A DNA stretch of 64,000 bases, from assembly GCF_014524565.1 (NCBI RefSeq), contig NZ_CP060139.1, positions 806,001 through 870,000 of the forward strand. Direction: 5' to 3'. The DNA is from Croceimicrobium hydrocarbonivorans. Lineage in GTDB: Bacteria; Bacteroidota; Bacteroidia; Flavobacteriales; Schleiferiaceae. This document shows positions 9,356 to 17,159 of the stretch, one piece after another (position 1 is the stretch's first letter; each line of letters begins with the position of its first letter). The translations under genes and the position numbers were made by a program. Below the pieces are notes generated by a model that was given only the letters and a program-made list of their open reading frames with translations, did not search any database and was not told where the DNA came from.

Positions 9356-9856
9356 ATGAAGTACAAGGCAATGATTGCCGCCCTGTCTCTGCTATTCTTG
9401 AGCAGTTGCTTAACTGACCCTTGGGGAGATTATGGGTATCCGGAATCAAACTACAAACCCATCTTAATGGAGCGCAGTTCACTTGAGAGCTCCGTGAAAT
9501 TAGTGGACCCGCAAGCCATTAAAAACTTTGGCAAAATCTACCGCTACAATGACCTGCTTTTTATAAATGAGGTTTATGAAGGCGTGCATATCATTAATAA
9601 TGCAGATCCTGCAAACCCGGTAAATATTGGCTTCATCACTATCCCCGGTAATATTGATATCGCTATTAAGAATGACTATATCTACGCGGATAATGCGGTG
9701 GACCTGATTGTAATCGCCTACGACGGACAAAATGTACAAGTGGTAGATCGAAACCGCGAGGTGTTCCCTGAGCTTCCCGCTCCGGATGGCTACTACAGTA
9801 GTGATCTCTCTGAAAGACCTGAGAATACCATAATCGTAAAATGGAAAGAGAAATGA
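9356..9856 (+). CDS. LVIVD-repeat lipoprotein, N-terminal propeller half
   Basis: A 166-residue lipoprotein; the lipobox LLFLSSC places the acylated Cys at about residue 18. Two LVIVD-type blades are visible: GKIYRYNDLLFINEVYEGVH followed by INNADPANPVNIGF, then DIAIKNDYIYADNAVDLIVI. This is the order normally found in the first half of LVIVD propeller lipoproteins, and the protein stops where the linker to the second half is expected. Its last four bases are the first four of the next gene, which carries the rest of the pattern. Role unknown; probably a surface or periplasmic scaffold. Confidence 0.75.
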   Translation: MKYKAMIAALSLLFLSSCLTDPWGDYGYPESNYKPILMERSSLESSVKLVDPQAIKNFGKIYRYNDLLFINEVYEGVHIINNADPANPVNIGFITIPGNIDIAIKNDYIYADNAVDLIVIAYDGQNVQVVDRNREVFPELPAPDGYYSSDLSERPENTIIVKWKEK

Positions 9857-10587
9857 AAAAGTATATCAGTATTCTGGCCATCGCATTCTTATGGTCATGT
9901 CAATCCGACTCCAGTAGCGACACTTCTAATGGTGGAGGCGCTGGTCAAGGTGGAAGCTTAGCTCGATTTACCATTGCCGGAGACCATCTCTATGCAGTGC
10001 ATAACCAGAGCCTCAATGTCTTTGACATTTCCAATAATGCCAATGCCATCTACCTGAGTAAGCAAGAATTGTTTACCACCGTTGAAACAATCTTTACCCG
10101 TGATAGTAACACCATTTTTATTGGCTCTACTTCTGGGATGTTTATTTATGATGTGAGCAGCGCTCCCAGCATTCAACGATTAAGCACCTATCAACATATT
10201 GTTTCCTGCGATCCGGTGGTAGCCAATGAGGACTATGCCTATGTTACCTTACGATCTGATCAAACTAATAACTTCTGTTGGCGCGGGGTAAATCAATTGG
10301 ATATTGTAGATATCCGCGATTTAAGCAATCCTCAATTGGTAAGCAGCTTCCCAATGGTTAGTCCTCGTGGCCTTGGCCTTTATGGCGATACGCTTATGGT
10401 TTGTGATGAGGGATTGAAGGTGCTCAATGTTGCAGATCCCAATGCGATAAAATTGATCGATGTTGATGAAGACTTCAAGGCTATTGACCTTATCCCCTAC
10501 GGCAATTTAATTATTGCAGTGGCTGAGGATGGTTTAAGTCAATATCGCTACCACAAAGGCAAGCTTAACCTTTTAAGCCGACTCTAA
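9853..10587 (+). CDS. LVIVD-repeat lipoprotein, C-terminal propeller half
   Basis: A 244-residue lipoprotein from the ATG at 9853, which overlaps the previous stop (ATGA). The frame can start at 9841, but the shorter form gives the clean lipobox AFLWSC, then QSDSSSD. Next comes the glycine-rich linker GGGAGQGGSLARFTI, characteristic of the middle of single-chain LVIVD proteins. Blades include LYAVHNQSLNVFDISN, TIFIGSTSGMFIYDVS, NQLDIVDIRDLSNPQLV and DEGLKVLNVADPN. The S/D-rich stretch after the Cys resembles flavobacterial surface-export signals. It overlaps the downstream barrel gene by one base. Function unknown. Confidence 0.78.
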   Translation: MKKYISILAIAFLWSCQSDSSSDTSNGGGAGQGGSLARFTIAGDHLYAVHNQSLNVFDISNNANAIYLSKQELFTTVETIFTRDSNTIFIGSTSGMFIYDVSSAPSIQRLSTYQHIVSCDPVVANEDYAYVTLRSDQTNNFCWRGVNQLDIVDIRDLSNPQLVSSFPMVSPRGLGLYGDTLMVCDEGLKVLNVADPNAIKLIDVDEDFKAIDLIPYGNLIIAVAEDGLSQYRYHKGKLNLLSRL

Positions 10588-11264
10588 TGAAACGACTCAC
10601 TGCTATCCTTTTAACCTTATCGTTTGGCTATCCCATAATGGCAAAGAATGATGGGTCTGGCAAAGACCAGAAAGATATCCCAATCCCCGAATGGCAGATT
10701 GGCCTGGTGGTTACGGATATAGTTATACCTTCATTAACGCTGGATGCCAGTATTGAAGTGGCCCCTCGAAATCATATTGGTATTCGCTTGGCCAGTCCGC
10801 AGTATCAGTCCTTCTCCGACTATGATCTATACCAACGTAGCAATTGGGCCTTTAAAGGAGGTATCTATCATAAGATTTTTATGCCTTTGGATGAATATGA
10901 TATGTTCACCTTTCGCCACGGAGTTCGCTTCGGAATTTCTGAATTGGAATTCGAAGCCACGGTTTGGGACCCTTATCAAAACAATGGCAATACCTATTTA
11001 GAATATCGGGATGTAAGCTATAGCGATCAACCCATTAGCCTGGGTTATGAGATAATGGCGGGCTGGCAGAACAACTTCAAAAGCTTGTATTTCGAAATCT
11101 ATTTCGGCCTGAGCTACGAGTTCATAAACAATGCTTCTGATCTTAAAGCTATTGAATATAAGGGTGAAGATTTCAGCTTGGATTACTTCGGGCCGGGCTA
11201 TGAATACAATAGCAGCATTCGCCCGGTAATGGGACTGGTAATAGGTTTAACTGATCCTTATTAA
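10587..11264 (+). CDS. Exported beta-barrel protein of unknown function
   Basis: A 225-residue protein with a signal peptide ending around YPIMAK and strand-like segments (VVTDIVIPSLTLDASIEV, RNHIGIRLASP, FTFRHGVRFGISE, LYFEIYFGLSYEFIN, IRPVMGLVIGL) that suggest an outer-membrane barrel. Its ATG overlaps the stop of the second LVIVD lipoprotein (TAATG), so it is probably made together with the propeller proteins and may anchor or display them; that link is inference. Its stop shares the tetramer TTAA with the stop of convergent yggS. Confidence 0.6.
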   Translation: MKRLTAILLTLSFGYPIMAKNDGSGKDQKDIPIPEWQIGLVVTDIVIPSLTLDASIEVAPRNHIGIRLASPQYQSFSDYDLYQRSNWAFKGGIYHKIFMPLDEYDMFTFRHGVRFGISELEFEATVWDPYQNNGNTYLEYRDVSYSDQPISLGYEIMAGWQNNFKSLYFEIYFGLSYEFINNASDLKAIEYKGEDFSLDYFGPGYEYNSSIRPVMGLVIGLTDPY

Positions 11265-11923
11265 TTCCGCGCTCCGAAAATACTGGAGCCAATACGCACC
11301 ATGGTAGAACCCTCTTCCATTGCGATTTTATAATCTCCGCTCATTCCCATACTGAGCACTTTAAAATAGTCCTTCTCAAAGAGTTCCTGCTTAAGCTGAT
11401 GAAAAAATTGGCTTAGGCCACGGAACTCTTTTCGTACCTGGTCCTCATTATCGGTGAATGTCGCCATCCCCATCAAGCCACAAATACGAACATTTGGATA
11501 AAGACTTTCGAGGTCTTTACTGAACAATGCTTTGGCCTCATCATAATCGAAACCAAATTTGCTGTCTTCCTCTGCGATGTGAATTTGCACCAGGCAATCA
11601 ATGCGGCGATCTACTTTGGAAGCTTCCTTATTTAAGGTTTTAATGCGCTTCTCCTTATCCATACCATGGACCATGGAAACAAAGGGAGCCATATACTTGA
11701 TCTTATTGTCCTGAACATGGCCAATCATATGCCACTCAATGTCCTTAGGAAGAGCTTCAGCCTTATCGCTCATCTCCTGGATACGATTCTCTCCAAAAAC
11801 GCGCTGACCGGCCTCATAGGCCTCCTGGATGGCTGAGTTTGGTTTGGTTTTAGAAACCGCTACTAATTGAACATCTGCCGCCAATCCGGCTTTGATTTGA
11901 ACTAAATTCTCTGCTATCGACAT
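11261..11923 (-). CDS. yggS: YggS/PROSC-family PLP homeostasis protein
   Basis: A 220-residue PLP-binding protein with an alanine-racemase-like barrel. Seen: VQLVAVSKTKP with the PLP lysine, GQRVFGENRIQE, EWHMIGHVQDNK, CGLMGMATF, and LSMGMSGDYKIAMEEGSTMVRIGSSIFG at the C-terminus. The family binds pyridoxal phosphate without a known catalytic activity and buffers the free cofactor. Length fits the family. A terminator separates it from rpsT upstream, and no clear promoter was found for it. Its end overlaps the convergent barrel gene by four bases. Confidence 0.93.
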   Translation of the reverse strand: MSIAENLVQIKAGLAADVQLVAVSKTKPNSAIQEAYEAGQRVFGENRIQEMSDKAEALPKDIEWHMIGHVQDNKIKYMAPFVSMVHGMDKEKRIKTLNKEASKVDRRIDCLVQIHIAEEDSKFGFDYDEAKALFSKDLESLYPNVRICGLMGMATFTDNEDQVRKEFRGLSQFFHQLKQELFEKDYFKVLSMGMSGDYKIAMEEGSTMVRIGSSIFGARN

Positions 11924-11937
11924 GGGGCAATTTTAAA

Positions 11938-11973
11938 TAAAAAAAGCCCTTCAACTCAAGGCTGAAGGGCTTT
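11938..11973 (-). terminator. Rho-independent terminator of rpsT
   Basis: On the minus strand AAAGCCCTTCA and TGAAGGGCTTT pair as an 11-bp stem around a 9-base loop, followed by a run of T. It lies 20 bases after the rpsT stop. Confidence 0.85.
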
Positions 11974-11992
11974 AAATTTTGTGAACTTGTAA

Positions 11993-12244
11993 CTACAAGC
12001 CGTTCACGTATAAAGTTAAGCTAGACTTCAAGTTAGAAGCTTTCTTATCATGAATGATGTTTTTCTTCGCTAATTTATCTACCATAGCAATTACTTCTGG
12101 AAGACGTTTTGCAGCAGCACCCTTATCGGTTTCTTCACGTAAGGCACGAACAGCATTACGAGCAGTTTTATGCTGGTAGCGATTCAACACACGCTTTTTT
12201 TCATTAGCGCGAATTCTTTTTAATGCGGACTTGTGATTTGCCAT
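11993..12244 (-). CDS. rpsT: 30S ribosomal protein S20
   Basis: An 83-residue, lysine/arginine-rich protein. MANHKSALKRIRANEKKRV at the N-terminus and HKTARNAVRAL further on are the S20 signature. It binds 16S rRNA in small-subunit assembly. Its ATG begins 13 bases after the 3' end of tRNA-Glu, and the only good promoter lies before the tRNA, so it is probably made from a joint tRNA-mRNA precursor. No Shine-Dalgarno sequence is visible in the A/T-rich spacer. A strong terminator follows. Confidence 0.97.
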   Translation of the reverse strand: MANHKSALKRIRANEKKRVLNRYQHKTARNAVRALREETDKGAAAKRLPEVIAMVDKLAKKNIIHDKKASNLKSSLTLYVNGL

Positions 12245-12257
12245 AACTTTTTAATTG

Positions 12258-12329
12258 CAGCCCCTAGGAGAATCGAACTCCTCTTTCCAGGATGAAAACC
12301 TGGCGTCCTAACCGATAGACGAAGGGGCC
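12258..12329 (-). tRNA. tRNA-Glu (anticodon TTC)
   Basis: A 72-base cloverleaf on the minus strand. The acceptor arms GGCCCCT and AGGGGCT pair (one G-T). The anticodon stem CCAGG/CCTGG encloses the loop TTTTCAT, so the anticodon is TTC. The T-arm reads GAGGAGTTCGATTCTCC. The discriminator base is G at 12258 and CCA is not encoded. It directly precedes rpsT. Confidence 0.95.
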
Positions 12330-12357
12330 TTGGGTGTCCCGTTTAATTTTGGGAGTG

Positions 12358-12388
12358 CAAATGTAAGTGCATTTTAGAATTCCGCAAA
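12358..12388 (-). promoter_or_regulatory. Consensus Bacteroidetes promoter for tRNA-Glu and rpsT
   Basis: Minus strand: TTTG (12388-12385), 19 bases, then TACATTTG (12365-12358), a full match to TTTG-N19-TAnnTTTG. Transcription would begin about 20 bases before the tRNA. It is the best promoter in the window. Confidence 0.75.
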
Positions 12389-12461
12389 GGGTCTGCTAGA
12401 AATTTTTGACCTTTTTTCTGCATTTTTTCTCAAATAGCTGAAATCCAGTTCAATTATTTTA

Positions 12462-13934
12462 TCAGTAAGCCTTCGCGAAAATCACTCTGCCTTTGCTAGG
12501 AGCACCGGTATACACACATTTACCCTCTTCTGCCTGCTGATCCAATGGAATACAGCGGATGGTAGCCTTGGTTTCGGCCTTAATTTTCTCTTCGGTTTCT
12601 GAGCTTCCATCCCAATGGGCCCATACGAAACCACCGGCTTCGATCTTGGCTTTAAAATCTTCCCAATCATCCGAAGTATAGCTGTGGCTTTCGCGGAAGT
12701 CCTTGGCCTTGTTTAAGAGGTTGCTTTGAATTTCCTCCAATAAGGCAGCTACTTGGTCCTCTAAGCCATCTACAGACACCACTTCTTTACTGAGGGTATC
12801 ACGACGCGCCAGCTCCACGGTATTGTTCTCCATATCACGAGGCCCCATAGCGATGCGTAAAGGCACTCCTTTCAATTCGTATTCTGCAAATTTCCAACCG
12901 GGCTTATGGGTATCGCGGTTATCAAATTTTACCCGTATCCCTTTTGCTCTCAATCGGCTTTGGATCTCATTTACCTTTTCGGAGATTTGATCTAATTGCT
13001 CCTGTCCTTTGTAGATAGGAACAATCACCACTTGATAAGGGGCTAAGTTTGGAGGCAAGACCAATCCTTGGTCATCGGAATGGGTCATTACCAAGGCTCC
13101 CATCAAGCGAGTACTTACCCCCCAGGAGGTAGCCCAAACATATTCCTCTTTACCTTCTTTGGATGCATATTTCACATCAAAGGCTTTAGCAAAATTCTGC
13201 CCTAAGAAGTGGCTGGTACCAGCTTGCAGTGCTTTACCATCTTGCATCATTGCCTCGATACAATAGGTTTCTTCCGCACCCGCAAAACGTTCGCTTTCCG
13301 TTTTCAAACCTTTGATTACAGGAATCGCCATGAAATTTTCCGCGAATTCGGAGTAGATACCTAACATGGTTTCCGCTTCTTCAATCGCTTCTTCACGACT
13401 TGCGTGAGCAGTATGACCTTCTTGCCATAGGAACTCAGCCGTACGCAGGAATAATCGAGTACGCATTTCCCAGCGCACAACATTTGCCCACTGATTTATC
13501 TTTAAAGGTAAATCTCGGTAACTTTGAATCCAGTTTTTATAGGTATCCCAGATAATAGTCTCGGAAGTAGGGCGAACAATAAGTTCTTCCTCTAAACGAG
13601 CATCAGGGTCAACCACCACACCTTTACCTTCATCATCATTCTTTAAACGATAATGCGTAACCACAGCACATTCTTTAGCAAAGCCTTCAACGTGGCTCGC
13701 CTCGCGAGAGAAAAAGGACTTCGGAATGAAAAGCGGGAAATACGCATTTTCGTGTCCGGTTTCTTTAAACATGCGGTCGAGTTCGGCTTGCATTTTTTCC
13801 CAAATCGCATAGCCGTAGGGCTTTATCACCATGGAACCACGAACGGCGCTGTTCTCTGCGAGATCCGCACGAACCACCAGTTCATTGTACCATTTAGAAT
13901 AGTCTTCCGATCTTTTCGTTAACTTCTGAGCCAT
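12462..13934 (-). CDS. proS: Prolyl-tRNA synthetase, archaeal/eukaryotic-type
   Basis: A 490-residue class II aminoacyl-tRNA synthetase charging tRNA-Pro. Seen: [51 protein letters not shown], motif 2 [24 protein letters not shown], motif 3 region [29 protein letters not shown], and a C-terminal domain ending VIFAKAY. The lack of the ~180-residue editing insert and the presence of the extra C-terminal domain mark the archaeal-type enzyme normal in Bacteroidota. The ATG at 13934 is preferred to 13979: the -7 box at 13977-13984 overlaps the longer start. Confidence 0.96.
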   Translation of the reverse strand: MAQKLTKRSEDYSKWYNELVVRADLAENSAVRGSMVIKPYGYAIWEKMQAELDRMFKETGHENAYFPLFIPKSFFSREASHVEGFAKECAVVTHYRLKNDDEGKGVVVDPDARLEEELIVRPTSETIIWDTYKNWIQSYRDLPLKINQWANVVRWEMRTRLFLRTAEFLWQEGHTAHASREEAIEEAETMLGIYSEFAENFMAIPVIKGLKTESERFAGAEETYCIEAMMQDGKALQAGTSHFLGQNFAKAFDVKYASKEGKEEYVWATSWGVSTRLMGALVMTHSDDQGLVLPPNLAPYQVVIVPIYKGQEQLDQISEKVNEIQSRLRAKGIRVKFDNRDTHKPGWKFAEYELKGVPLRIAMGPRDMENNTVELARRDTLSKEVVSVDGLEDQVAALLEEIQSNLLNKAKDFRESHSYTSDDWEDFKAKIEAGGFVWAHWDGSSETEEKIKAETKATIRCIPLDQQAEEGKCVYTGAPSKGRVIFAKAY

Positions 13935-13976
13935 GAATTTTGTAAATGGTATGGAGTTTGTTTTATTCCTATACGG

Positions 13977-13984
13977 CAAAACTA
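13977..13984 (-). promoter_or_regulatory. Putative -7 box of proS
   Basis: Minus-strand TAGTTTTG matches TAnnTTTG and lies 42 bases before the proS ATG. No -33 TTTG is clear. It overlaps the longer proS frame and so argues for the start at 13934. Confidence 0.5.
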
Positions 13985-14005
13985 AGTATTTAACGAATCC
14001 CTAAA

Positions 14006-15454
14006 ATGAAAGTCATGAAAAAGCTAGTTACCTACGCCTTTGCAAGCGTCTTCGCATTGAGTGCTTGCGGCTCCAAAACTCAAACCGTAAATAACTATTA
14101 CGACGACGGTCTGTACTCCGAGCCAGGCTACGCAGAAAACACTCCAGCTAGCCAGCAAAATGACTTCAGCCTGGAGGATGTTGATCCCGATTCTAAATCA
14201 GCCGAAGAATTGGATTATTATGATCCTAATGATAATTCAAGCACTAACCAGTCTTTAGCTGGCAATGGCACTACCGTTATCAATAACTACTATTCTCCTT
14301 CTTACCGCAATCCAGGATGGAATAACAACTATTACTGGAATGGTTACGGATGGAATAACTGGGCTTTTAACAACTACTATTACGATCCTTTCTTTGACCC
14401 ATACTATTGCAGTGCCTGGGGACCTTCCTGGGGATTCCGGTGGGGATACAGCTCTTGGGGATGGAGATCCAGATGGGGATGGAACGCCGGATGGGGACCT
14501 GGTTACTACGGCGGTGGATGGTATGGATATAATTCCTACTGGGCCGGTTACAACAATGGATATTATAATGGCTACTACAATGGAGCCTATGATTCTTACG
14601 GACGCAACCGTCTTTATACTGGACCTCGCGGAAGCTATGGCCGCGCCGGATCTTACAATGTTGCATCAAGAAGTGGTGTAACCAGTCGCAGAACCGCTTA
14701 TGCCACTACCGGCAGAACCACTCGTGGTAAAACCAATGCAACTACTTCTGGCCGGGTAAACCGCTCCGAAGTTCGCAGCAGTCGTTTTAGTACCAATAAC
14801 ATCAATACTCGTTCGGCCAGCACTACATCTCGTGTAAGTACTACCGGAAGAAGCACCGCTTCTAGCAGCAACCCCGTACGCACCAGCAGATACACTAGTA
14901 ATGTAAGTCGTAGTAATGGTTACACCGCTACTCCTAGCGGCAGAAGCTCAAGTGCCAGCACTACTCGGACCAGCACCAGAACTAATACCAGTACCCGTGG
15001 TTCTAACTACAGCAATCAAGGTCGTAGTACAACCCGAACTAGCACTGTAACTCGTAGCAACCAAAGTGAAGGCAGCAGCCGTACTCAAAGTTCAGGAAAC
15101 ACCAGTCGTTCGAATAGCAATTACCAAAGTCGTAGTCAGAGAACTCAGACTTTCCAAAGACAGAATAATAGCAATTCATCAAATAACTATCAATCTGGCA
15201 GCTCCAGAACTAACAGCAATAACCGCAGCTATACCCCTTCAAGCAATAGCCGCAGTAACAGTAGCAGTCGTAGTTATACGCCTTCCAGCTCTAGTCGCAG
15301 TAACTCCAGCTACAATCGTTCTTCCGGTTCTTCACGTAGTTCAGGCTCTGCAGGTAGATCATCATCTGGCTCCTCACGCAGCAGTAGTGGTAGCAGCCGT
15401 TCATCCGGCTCAAGTCGCTCTTCAAGCTCTAGCCGCTCTGGCCGCGGACGTTAG
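14006..15454 (+). CDS. Low-complexity lipoprotein (W/Y/G/N-rich core, S/R/T-rich tail)
   Basis: A 482-residue lipoprotein with lipobox ALSAC (Cys about 21). Residues 22-95 are acidic and Asn-rich and contain VNNYYDD and VINNYYSPSY. Residues about 95-205 are extremely rich in Trp, Tyr, Gly and Asn. The remainder to the C-terminus is a Ser/Arg/Thr tail with repeats such as RSYTPSS and SSRSS, ending RSGRGR. Proteins of this kind, sometimes labelled vitellogenin-like, are seen next to proS and an OmpP1 porin in other flavobacteria (recollection). No enzymatic motif. The basic tail suggests binding to polyanions such as LPS or DNA; inference. An ATG at 14015 is an equally possible start. Confidence 0.7.
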   Translation: MKVMKKLVTYAFASVFALSACGSKTQTVNNYYDDGLYSEPGYAENTPASQQNDFSLEDVDPDSKSAEELDYYDPNDNSSTNQSLAGNGTTVINNYYSPSYRNPGWNNNYYWNGYGWNNWAFNNYYYDPFFDPYYCSAWGPSWGFRWGYSSWGWRSRWGWNAGWGPGYYGGGWYGYNSYWAGYNNGYYNGYYNGAYDSYGRNRLYTGPRGSYGRAGSYNVASRSGVTSRRTAYATTGRTTRGKTNATTSGRVNRSEVRSSRFSTNNINTRSASTTSRVSTTGRSTASSSNPVRTSRYTSNVSRSNGYTATPSGRSSSASTTRTSTRTNTSTRGSNYSNQGRSTTRTSTVTRSNQSEGSSRTQSSGNTSRSNSNYQSRSQRTQTFQRQNNSNSSNNYQSGSSRTNSNNRSYTPSSNSRSNSSSRSYTPSSSSRSNSSYNRSSGSSRSSGSAGRSSSGSSRSSSGSSRSSGSSRSSSSSRSGRGR

Positions 15455-15486
15455 TCAAATTGATAAAAACGAAAACATTGAATATC

Positions 15487-17019
15487 ATGAAAAAGCTAAG
15501 TCTCTTGATTCTGGGTCTCTGCTCTGGATTACTTAGTGCTCAAACAGCAGATGACATAGAACTCTTTCAACTGAGAAATTTACACGGCACCCCTCGCTAT
15601 ACTGCAATGGGGGGTGCTTTTACAGCCCTCGGCAACGATTTTAGTGCTTATAGCATCAACCCTGCTTCAGCGGCAGTAAATCGTTACAGCGACCTAGGTT
15701 TCACGCTAGGATTCAATAATCGCAATGGAAATTATTCCAATTTCTATGGGCAAAATGGTTCTGAAAATAATTTCGACCTCAACTTCGAAAACGTAGGTCT
15801 GAACCTTATCCTCAATCCAGATGACGCCAATCGCTTTTCATTAGCCTTTAGCACCACTAAGCTTGCTGATTTTGATCGCAGCTTCAATCTGGATGGACTA
15901 AACAACACTTACACTTTAGGTCAGTATTGGGCCGAAAGTTCAGCTGGACAGCATGTAGATAATATCAGCTGGGATGCTTATGCCGCTTGGCAAGCTTACC
16001 TCCTGGTTTCTACCAATGACACCATCGACCCTGATGGATATGCCTACGGACAAGATGATGGTAACGGTAATATTATCGCAAACAGCACCCTGCGTTATAC
16101 CTTTAATCAGGATGGTTCTTTTAATGAGACCAATATTGTGATGGGATTGGACCAAGGTGGAAAAGTCTATTATGGCTTATCCTTTGCCTTCCCTACCTTG
16201 AGTTTCCGCCGGGAAGAGTTTATCACCGAATACAATCTCAATACCGCAAATCCTCCCTACAGTGCTAATCAGTACACCTACCGTCGCTTAAATGATATTT
16301 ATGCGAATGGTTTCAATATGAAGTTTGGCTTTATTTACCGCCCCATCCCTGAATTAAGGATTGGTGCATCCTATCAAAGCCCTAGCTGGTATACGGTTAA
16401 TCAATTCTATGAATCTGATGTAGAGGCAAATTTCAACCAGGAGCCTTATTCCGGAGTTGGTACCGCTACTCAAAGTGATATTCTGGAAACAGGACAATAT
16501 GCCTATCGACTCAGAACTCCTGCCATTTACCGTGCTGGTGTGGCAAGTGTTATCGGAAAGTTCCTCATCTTAAGTGTAGACTATTACTACCAAAATCAAG
16601 GTAATACCCAATTGTACACCAATAACAACAGCTTTAATATCAGCGAAAGCTTGCTGCAAACAGATTATCAGCCTGGTATCGATCAACTCTATCGCAATGG
16701 TCGTCAAACCATTTCCGCTGGAGCGGAGGTGCGAATCAAAAAGATTTTCCTTCGCGGTGGTTACCGTTATGATGAATCTATATACGGTGATGATTATCAA
16801 GATAACACTGTTGGGGCCATGCAATCCTTAAGCTGTGGATTAGGCTATAAAAGTGGTCCTTGGAGTTTTGACCTTGCTTGGATTAATAGCAGCCGTGATC
16901 GCACTTATGCCCTTTACCGCGGTATTGATCAGAGCAATCAAAGTTTTGAAGTGCTTCAGGATTTGGACATGACTGAAGTCTCCAACAATATAGTCGCAGG
17001 GGTTACCCTCAAGTTTTAA
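15487..17019 (+). CDS. OmpP1/FadL-family outer-membrane protein
   Basis: A 510-residue barrel. The signal peptide ends LLSAQ about 20 residues from the ATG at 15487 (the frame starts at 15460, but the shorter form has the normal signal). The mature N-terminus has the FadL-type pattern RNLHGTPRYTAMGGAFTALGNDFSAYSINPASAAV; strands follow, and the protein ends NNIVAGVTLKF with a terminal aromatic. FadL relatives carry hydrophobic molecules across the outer membrane; the ligand here is unknown. It lies 32 bases after the lipoprotein gene and is followed by a strong terminator, suggesting a two-gene transcript. Confidence 0.88.
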   Translation: MKKLSLLILGLCSGLLSAQTADDIELFQLRNLHGTPRYTAMGGAFTALGNDFSAYSINPASAAVNRYSDLGFTLGFNNRNGNYSNFYGQNGSENNFDLNFENVGLNLILNPDDANRFSLAFSTTKLADFDRSFNLDGLNNTYTLGQYWAESSAGQHVDNISWDAYAAWQAYLLVSTNDTIDPDGYAYGQDDGNGNIIANSTLRYTFNQDGSFNETNIVMGLDQGGKVYYGLSFAFPTLSFRREEFITEYNLNTANPPYSANQYTYRRLNDIYANGFNMKFGFIYRPIPELRIGASYQSPSWYTVNQFYESDVEANFNQEPYSGVGTATQSDILETGQYAYRLRTPAIYRAGVASVIGKFLILSVDYYYQNQGNTQLYTNNNSFNISESLLQTDYQPGIDQLYRNGRQTISAGAEVRIKKIFLRGGYRYDESIYGDDYQDNTVGAMQSLSCGLGYKSGPWSFDLAWINSSRDRTYALYRGIDQSNQSFEVLQDLDMTEVSNNIVAGVTLKF

Positions 17020-17023
17020 AATT

Positions 17024-17048
17024 AAGCCGGCTAATGCCGGCTTTTTTG
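17024..17048 (+). terminator. Rho-independent terminator after the OmpP1 gene
   Basis: AAGCCGGC, a 4-base loop TAAT, GCCGGCTT, then a T run. An 8-bp GC-rich stem five bases after the stop. Confidence 0.9.
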
Positions 17049-17159
17049 TTTCTAAGCTCGCTTGGAAAAGGTAAAGAAGCATCGATGCTTTGAAATATGA
17101 GCATCCTTGAAATTGTCTTAAATTCGGGCCTCTCTTTAAAGCAAACAAAAATTAAGAGT

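Noticed and set aside
14265-14681. Open frames on both strands within the low-complexity lipoprotein gene (also 14367-14669 minus and 15066-15536 plus)
   Set aside because: They arise from the biased codon pattern of the repetitive gene; compositions are nonsense-like (runs of T, I, V, D) and no start context or family is seen.
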